Assembly (NCBI GenBank): GCA_002439285.1
Contig: DJTQ01000214.1
Span: 1-26,298 of the forward strand
DNA from: Paenibacillaceae bacterium UBA6304
Lineage (GTDB): Bacteria; Bacillota; Bacilli; Paenibacillales; Paenibacillaceae
Direction of reading: 5' to 3'
DNA: 26,298 bases
Shown here: positions 23,468 through 26,298 of the stretch, piece after piece
Layout of the letters: each line of letters starts with the position of its first letter
Position numbering within the stretch: position 1 is the stretch's first letter
Program-made: the position numbers and the translations under genes
The notes under the pieces: model-generated
Databases searched by the model: none
Seen by the model: the letters and a program-made list of their open reading frames with translations, nothing else
Told to the model about the DNA's origin: nothing

Positions 23468-23959
23468 TTGAAGAAACAGTTAACTGCAGTAGCCGTAAGT
23501 CTTGCAATTCTTTTCTCCGCTGGAGCTGGTAGCGCTTTCGCAGATTCCAAATTGGACAGCACTATCGATAAAGCTCTGGGAACCGAATATGTATCCGGCG
23601 GAACTACTACCTCCGGCTTTGACTGTTCCGGATTCACTATGTATGTCTTTTCGAAGATCGGCATTAAATTGCCGCACCAATCAGGCTCCCAGTACAAAAT
23701 GGGAACCGCCGTTGAGAAGAGTGACCTGATCGCTGGCGATCTTGTGTTCTACAACACTTCCGGCAAAGGTGTATCTCATGTCGGCATTTATGTCGGCGAC
23801 GGTAAATTTGCTCATGCTTCCTCTTCCAAGGGAGTAGTTATTAGCAAGATGAGCGATAAATATTATGTTGAGCGTTATGTTGGCGCGAAGCGCATATTGA
23901 GTAGTGACAAGTATGAAGAAGTCACAAGTGATGTTAAAGATCACGACGAAGTAGAATAA
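23468..23959 (+). CDS. Secreted NlpC/P60 peptidoglycan endopeptidase, copy 1
   Basis: A 163-residue exported cell-wall hydrolase; NlpC/P60 enzymes usually cleave the D-Glu to diamino-acid bond of peptide stems. The signal peptide is MKKQLTAVAVSLAILFSAGA with cleavage near AFA-D (residue 25). The remainder is almost only the catalytic domain: Cys53 in FDCSGF, His104 in VSHVGIYVG, His116 in FAHASS. There is no LysM, SH3 or choline-type wall-binding domain. The acidic tail (VKDHDEVE) is not shared with copy 2. Translation starts at TTG 23468, seven bases after GGAAGGAG. It is expected to be lowered when c-di-AMP is high. Confidence 0.93.
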   Translation: MKKQLTAVAVSLAILFSAGAGSAFADSKLDSTIDKALGTEYVSGGTTTSGFDCSGFTMYVFSKIGIKLPHQSGSQYKMGTAVEKSDLIAGDLVFYNTSGKGVSHVGIYVGDGKFAHASSSKGVVISKMSDKYYVERYVGAKRILSSDKYEEVTSDVKDHDEVE

Positions 23960-23970
23960 TTACGATGAAG

Positions 23971-24011
23971 CCCGCGGAGATTCTTTATGGAATCAGATCT
24001 GCGGGTTTTTT
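23971..24011 (+). terminator. Intrinsic terminator after NlpC/P60 copy 1
   Basis: CCCGC (23971-23975) pairs with GCGGG (24001-24005), with inner GATTC/GAATC pairing, followed by TTTTTTTCTTTTTC. It isolates the two hydrolase genes as separate transcription units. Confidence 0.88.
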
Positions 24012-24108
24012 TCTTTTTCTTGAACCAGCGACCTAGGAACCATTTCCCGGTCCAATTCGGGATATGCAGGACAAATTAACTTATTTATTCAAATCTAACA
24101 AAACAAAC

Positions 24109-24137
24109 TTGCAAGCCACCCTACCCTTTGGTAAAAT
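24109..24137 (+). promoter_or_regulatory. Candidate promoter of the second riboswitch unit
   Basis: TTGCAA (24109-24114), a 17-nt spacer, TAAAAT (24132-24137). The predicted start near 24144 gives a leader of about 200 nt. Confidence 0.6.
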
Positions 24138-24212
24138 GATCAGAGTAAATGGTAACAACTTTGTAATCTCTGCCGTATATGTCGTAATCTTTTGGGTGCA
24201 TACAACAAAGAT

Positions 24213-24332
24213 CAGCCGAATTCCCGGCACTCGGGAAACGGGGGAACCACTTTGGGTGAATTGATTTCATTACATAGGAATCATAGGGAACCTTCAACCG
24301 AATCCTTAAGCTAACCTCGCAGGCCTTGGAAG
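24213..24332 (+). ncRNA. Cyclic di-AMP riboswitch (ydaO/yuaA type), copy 2
   Basis: It shares nearly all conserved blocks with copy 1 (AGCCGAATTCCC, GGGGGAACCACTTTGGGTGAATT, CCTTCAACCGAATCCTTAAG, CTAACCTCGCAGGC). It differs in the variable stems (TTTCATTACATAGGAATC in place of the CTCGCAAGAG region). The ribosome site GGAAGGAG again lies just after the aptamer. It controls the second hydrolase. Confidence 0.95.
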
Positions 24333-24345
24333 GAGTTTTAACATC

Positions 24346-24819
24346 ATGAGAAAGACAATCGCAGCAGCAGCAACGAGTTTAGCTATTTTGTTCACCATGG
24401 GGACAGGAAGCGCCTTTGCGGATAGCAAGCTAACCAGCGTCGTTAATTCTGTGTACGGAACACCTTATAAATACGGAGGCGTCACAACCAACGGCTTTGA
24501 CTGTTCCGGGTTTACAAGATATGTGTTCAAGAAAATGGGCGTCGATCTTGCCCGCGTCTCTTCAGCTCAGTACAAACAAGGTACCCCAATAGCCAAGAGC
24601 CAATTGAAAGCCGGAGACCTCGTGTTTTTCAACACCCTGGGCAAAGGTAAAGTCTCTCACGTTGGTGTGTATCTGGGCGACGGAAAGTTCGCTCATGCCT
24701 CTTCATCTAAAGGAATCAGAACAGACAAATTAAGCAACAGCTACTATAAAACACGTTATGTCGGGGCAAAAAGAATTTTGAGCGCAGACAGTTATTCCAG
24801 CTTTGCCAAAGAAGTCTGA
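24346..24819 (+). CDS. Secreted NlpC/P60 peptidoglycan endopeptidase, copy 2
   Basis: A 157-residue paralogue of the preceding hydrolase. The signal peptide MRKTIAAAATSLAILFTMG has cleavage near AFA-D. The catalytic residues are Cys53 in FDCSGF, His105 in VSHVGVYLG and His117 in FAHASS. The two proteins share the AGDLVF, GDGKFAHASSSKG and RYVGAKRIL segments but differ in the middle and at the tail, where this copy is basic and lacks the acidic end. It also has no wall-binding domain. ATG 24346 lies downstream of GGAAGGAG. Its own promoter, riboswitch and terminator make it a free-standing unit. Confidence 0.94.
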   Translation: MRKTIAAAATSLAILFTMGTGSAFADSKLTSVVNSVYGTPYKYGGVTTNGFDCSGFTRYVFKKMGVDLARVSSAQYKQGTPIAKSQLKAGDLVFFNTLGKGKVSHVGVYLGDGKFAHASSSKGIRTDKLSNSYYKTRYVGAKRILSADSYSSFAKEV

Positions 24820-24862
24820 TCACCCCGGACACTTATGAGGCCCTCACCTCATCGTCTTGCCT

Positions 24863-24902
24863 GACCGCACCCGATTCTTCCGGAATCGAAAGCGGTCTTT
24901 TT
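24863..24902 (+). terminator. Intrinsic terminator after NlpC/P60 copy 2
   Basis: GACCGC (24863-24868) pairs with GCGGTC (24892-24897), and CGATTC with GAATCG inside, followed by TTTTTCTTT. A smaller hairpin, ATGAGG/CCTCAT, lies just upstream. Confidence 0.9.
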
Positions 24903-25233
24903 CTTTCCTTCATCTACTCATATAACGAAGGACCGGATCAAAAGGTTTCTTATACCTTACTCATTCTCAAAATTTTTTTCCGTTCTCGTTCTCCACACTC
25001 CACCATATCTTATATATCCTATCTTCCCTATATCCAAAATTTACCCCATACACAAAAGGCTAAACAGGAATTTTTTATTTCTTACGACTTTTTTTACCCA
25101 TCTAAGGTTTCTGGCTCTTCTTCCGCTCCAAAGTCTTTACAACCCGCTAAAATCCCGTTAGAGTGAGGTTAAAAAGAACTACAGCCATATGGGTGGCCGC
25201 ATAGGCATTCCTATCGTTTAAGGAGGCGCAAAA
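24903..25233. other. Gene-free AT-rich and pyrimidine-rich stretch
   Basis: No ORF with a ribosome site is seen. The plus strand has long C/T and T runs. A possible promoter for the acetyltransferase is TTTACA (25136-25141), 17 nt, TAGAGT (25159-25164); the -10 box is weak. A small hairpin ATAGG-CATT-CCTAT lies near 25201-25214 just before the ribosome site. Confidence 0.4.
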
Positions 25234-25737
25234 ATGGAAAAATCAATCGCACCATTTCGAATCGTACCCATGGAAGAAAGCCATGGCGCGGATATCAGTA
25301 CTTGGCGTTACGATTCTCCCTACGATATTTATAGCTGGCTTCCCTGGGAACAGATGAAAGCGCTCGATGTAGAGTTCGGGAATCCAACTTTAAGGGCTCA
25401 GCAGTACGTATCTTTGCTGAATCTTCAGAATGAGCTTGCCGGATTCGCCCAGTACTTCCCTATGGAAGGCGTTACACGCTTAGGCATTGGCATGAGACCT
25501 GATTTATGCGGCCAAGGGTTGGGTAAAACGTTTGTGCTGACCATCGTCGAGGAGGCGAAGCGCAGAAAGCCTCAGGATGTGATCGATCTGGAAGTGCTCA
25601 CCTGGAACACACGAGCAATTCGGGCTTATCAGAAGTCCGGCTTCGTCATTACCGATTTGTACGAGAAGATGACCCCTGGCGGCATTTCCAAGCCTTATTA
25701 CTGCATGGTGTTTCGTGGAGATTCCTCAGAGACGTAA
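25234..25737 (+). CDS. GNAT-family N-acetyltransferase
   Basis: A 167-residue acetyl-CoA-dependent acetyltransferase. The acetyl-CoA-binding motif A is visible as LGIGMRPDLCGQGLGKTFV near residues 82-100 (Q-x-x-G-x-G/A type pattern). Next come LEVLTWNTRAIRAYQKSGF near 118-137, typical of motif B, and a closing YCMVF strand. It has no signal peptide. The substrate cannot be inferred. ATG 25234 follows AAGGAGG. It stands alone between two gene-free stretches, and no clear terminator follows it. Confidence 0.9.
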   Translation: MEKSIAPFRIVPMEESHGADISTWRYDSPYDIYSWLPWEQMKALDVEFGNPTLRAQQYVSLLNLQNELAGFAQYFPMEGVTRLGIGMRPDLCGQGLGKTFVLTIVEEAKRRKPQDVIDLEVLTWNTRAIRAYQKSGFVITDLYEKMTPGGISKPYYCMVFRGDSSET

Positions 25738-25860
25738 AAATCGCCCTCATTATTCAGATGTCTATGATTAATCACACATGATTTCACTGCATTTTCCGTA
25801 TAATACAAATAATTCGTTACTTTTTTGACACAAATGCTATGATCGCCAGGCATGTTCCGC

Positions 25861-25866
25861 TATAAT
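25861..25866 (+). promoter_or_regulatory. Candidate -10 box for the cytochrome c gene
   Basis: A perfect TATAAT 35 bases before the start codon. At the normal distance the -35 is poor. A perfect TTGACA at 25825-25830 is 30 nt away, too far for the standard spacing. The exact promoter is uncertain. Confidence 0.4.
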
Positions 25867-25900
25867 GGAAGGGGTAGCTTACATAGGAGGGACGATTGAA

Positions 25901-26263
25901 ATGCAGAAGTGGATCATGAGCGGAATACTCATCGTGGCATGCGCCTTCGCAGCCGTGTTAATGTTTACATTGCCCGGCAAAGATCAGGTGGCTCAAGAAG
26001 AGAAGCCGCAAATGCCTGAAGTTACATTAAGCGCAGAGCAAGCTGAAGCCACGGTCAAGGCCAATTGTATTAGCTGTCACGGGACTGATTTGCAAGGCGG
26101 AGCCGGTCCGAATCTGCAGAAAATTGGATCCGAGCTGTCAGCTGAGCAATTGTATGGCATTATTACTAAAGGGAAAGGCGGAGGCATGATGCCTTCCTTC
26201 AAAGATAAATTGAAGGAAGATGAAATCGCTAACGTCGCCATGTGGCTTTCCGAGAAAAAATAG
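25901..26263 (+). CDS. cccA: Membrane-anchored small cytochrome c (CccA/c-550-like)
   Basis: A 120-residue monohaem cytochrome c, an electron carrier on the outer face of the membrane. The N-terminal hydrophobic anchor is WIMSGILIVACAFAAVLMF, followed by an acidic/Pro linker and the haem domain: Cys56-x2-Cys59-His60 (CISCHG), DLQGGAGPNL, and axial Met in GGGMMPSF (Met97 most likely). Length and layout match B. subtilis CccA. IVAC at residues 11-14 fits a lipobox, but hydrophobic residues continue after Cys14, so a transmembrane anchor is favoured. ATG 25901 is chosen because GGAGG lies ten bases upstream; the longer frame from 25865 begins inside the putative -10 box. Its electron partners are not in view. 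Confidence 0.92.
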   Translation: MQKWIMSGILIVACAFAAVLMFTLPGKDQVAQEEKPQMPEVTLSAEQAEATVKANCISCHGTDLQGGAGPNLQKIGSELSAEQLYGIITKGKGGGMMPSFKDKLKEDEIANVAMWLSEKK

Positions 26264-26298
26264 CGGACTAAACAAAGTACGCCCGCCGGGACTTCATG

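Noticed and set aside
25825..25866. TTGACA with TATAAT as one promoter for the cytochrome gene
   Set aside because: Both boxes are perfect, but they are 30 nt apart, outside sigma-A spacing.

Overview
The window looks like chromosomal DNA of a low-to-moderate GC Gram-positive, most likely Paenibacillus or a close relative. The reasons are strong AGGAGG-type ribosome sites, a CheY nearly the same as that of Bacillus subtilis, a YwhD-family protein, a copper-amine-oxidase-like surface protein, two ydaO-type (c-di-AMP) riboswitches in front of NlpC/P60 hydrolases, and a 169-bp terminal-inverted-repeat element. No rRNA, tRNA, CRISPR array, prophage or transposase gene was seen.

Layout. Positions 1-855 hold no convincing gene. 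They contain a compound repeat region: two ~139-bp blocks carrying small hairpins with a constant 7-nt loop, and between them a 75-bp tandem array of six full units and one partial unit. Next comes a 3-methyladenine DNA glycosylase gene (998-1672, +), which shares a bidirectional terminator with the minus-strand operon that ends at 1693. That operon runs from about 11057 down to 1693 and encodes a complete chemosensory pathway in the order cheX, cheY, a 44-aa ORF, a 4HB-type receptor, a dCache-type receptor, cheW, cheA, cheR, cheB. A 169-bp MITE-like element lies between cheY and the 44-aa ORF. Upstream, also on the minus strand, is a two-component pair (14737-11290): a four-PAS kinase with a ComP-like H-box and a ComA-like response regulator. 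No comQ or comX is visible.

Divergent from the kinase is a heavy-metal unit (+): a CadC/SmtB-type ArsR repressor overlapping a Cd/Zn/Pb-type P1B ATPase with a histidine-rich linker. Two operator-like inverted repeats bracket a good sigma-A promoter. A second cluster of the constant-loop hairpins follows (17764-17952). Then come a secreted stalk-domain protein, ywhD (-), a membrane-anchored M1 metallopeptidase with an integral-membrane neighbour, two tandem riboswitch-controlled NlpC/P60 proteins, a GNAT acetyltransferase, and a small membrane-anchored cytochrome c like CccA.

How the genes work together. CheA/CheW and the two receptors sense signals, CheR and CheB adapt the receptors, and CheX probably dephosphorylates CheY-P. 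CadC represses its own operon until metal binds, after which CadA exports the metal. The two wall hydrolases are probably tuned by cyclic di-AMP. The most unusual material is the repeat biology: stem-covarying hairpins at two sites, a codon-length tandem array, and the element inside the chemotaxis operon. The PAS-for-transmembrane sensor swap on a ComPA-like system is also unusual.
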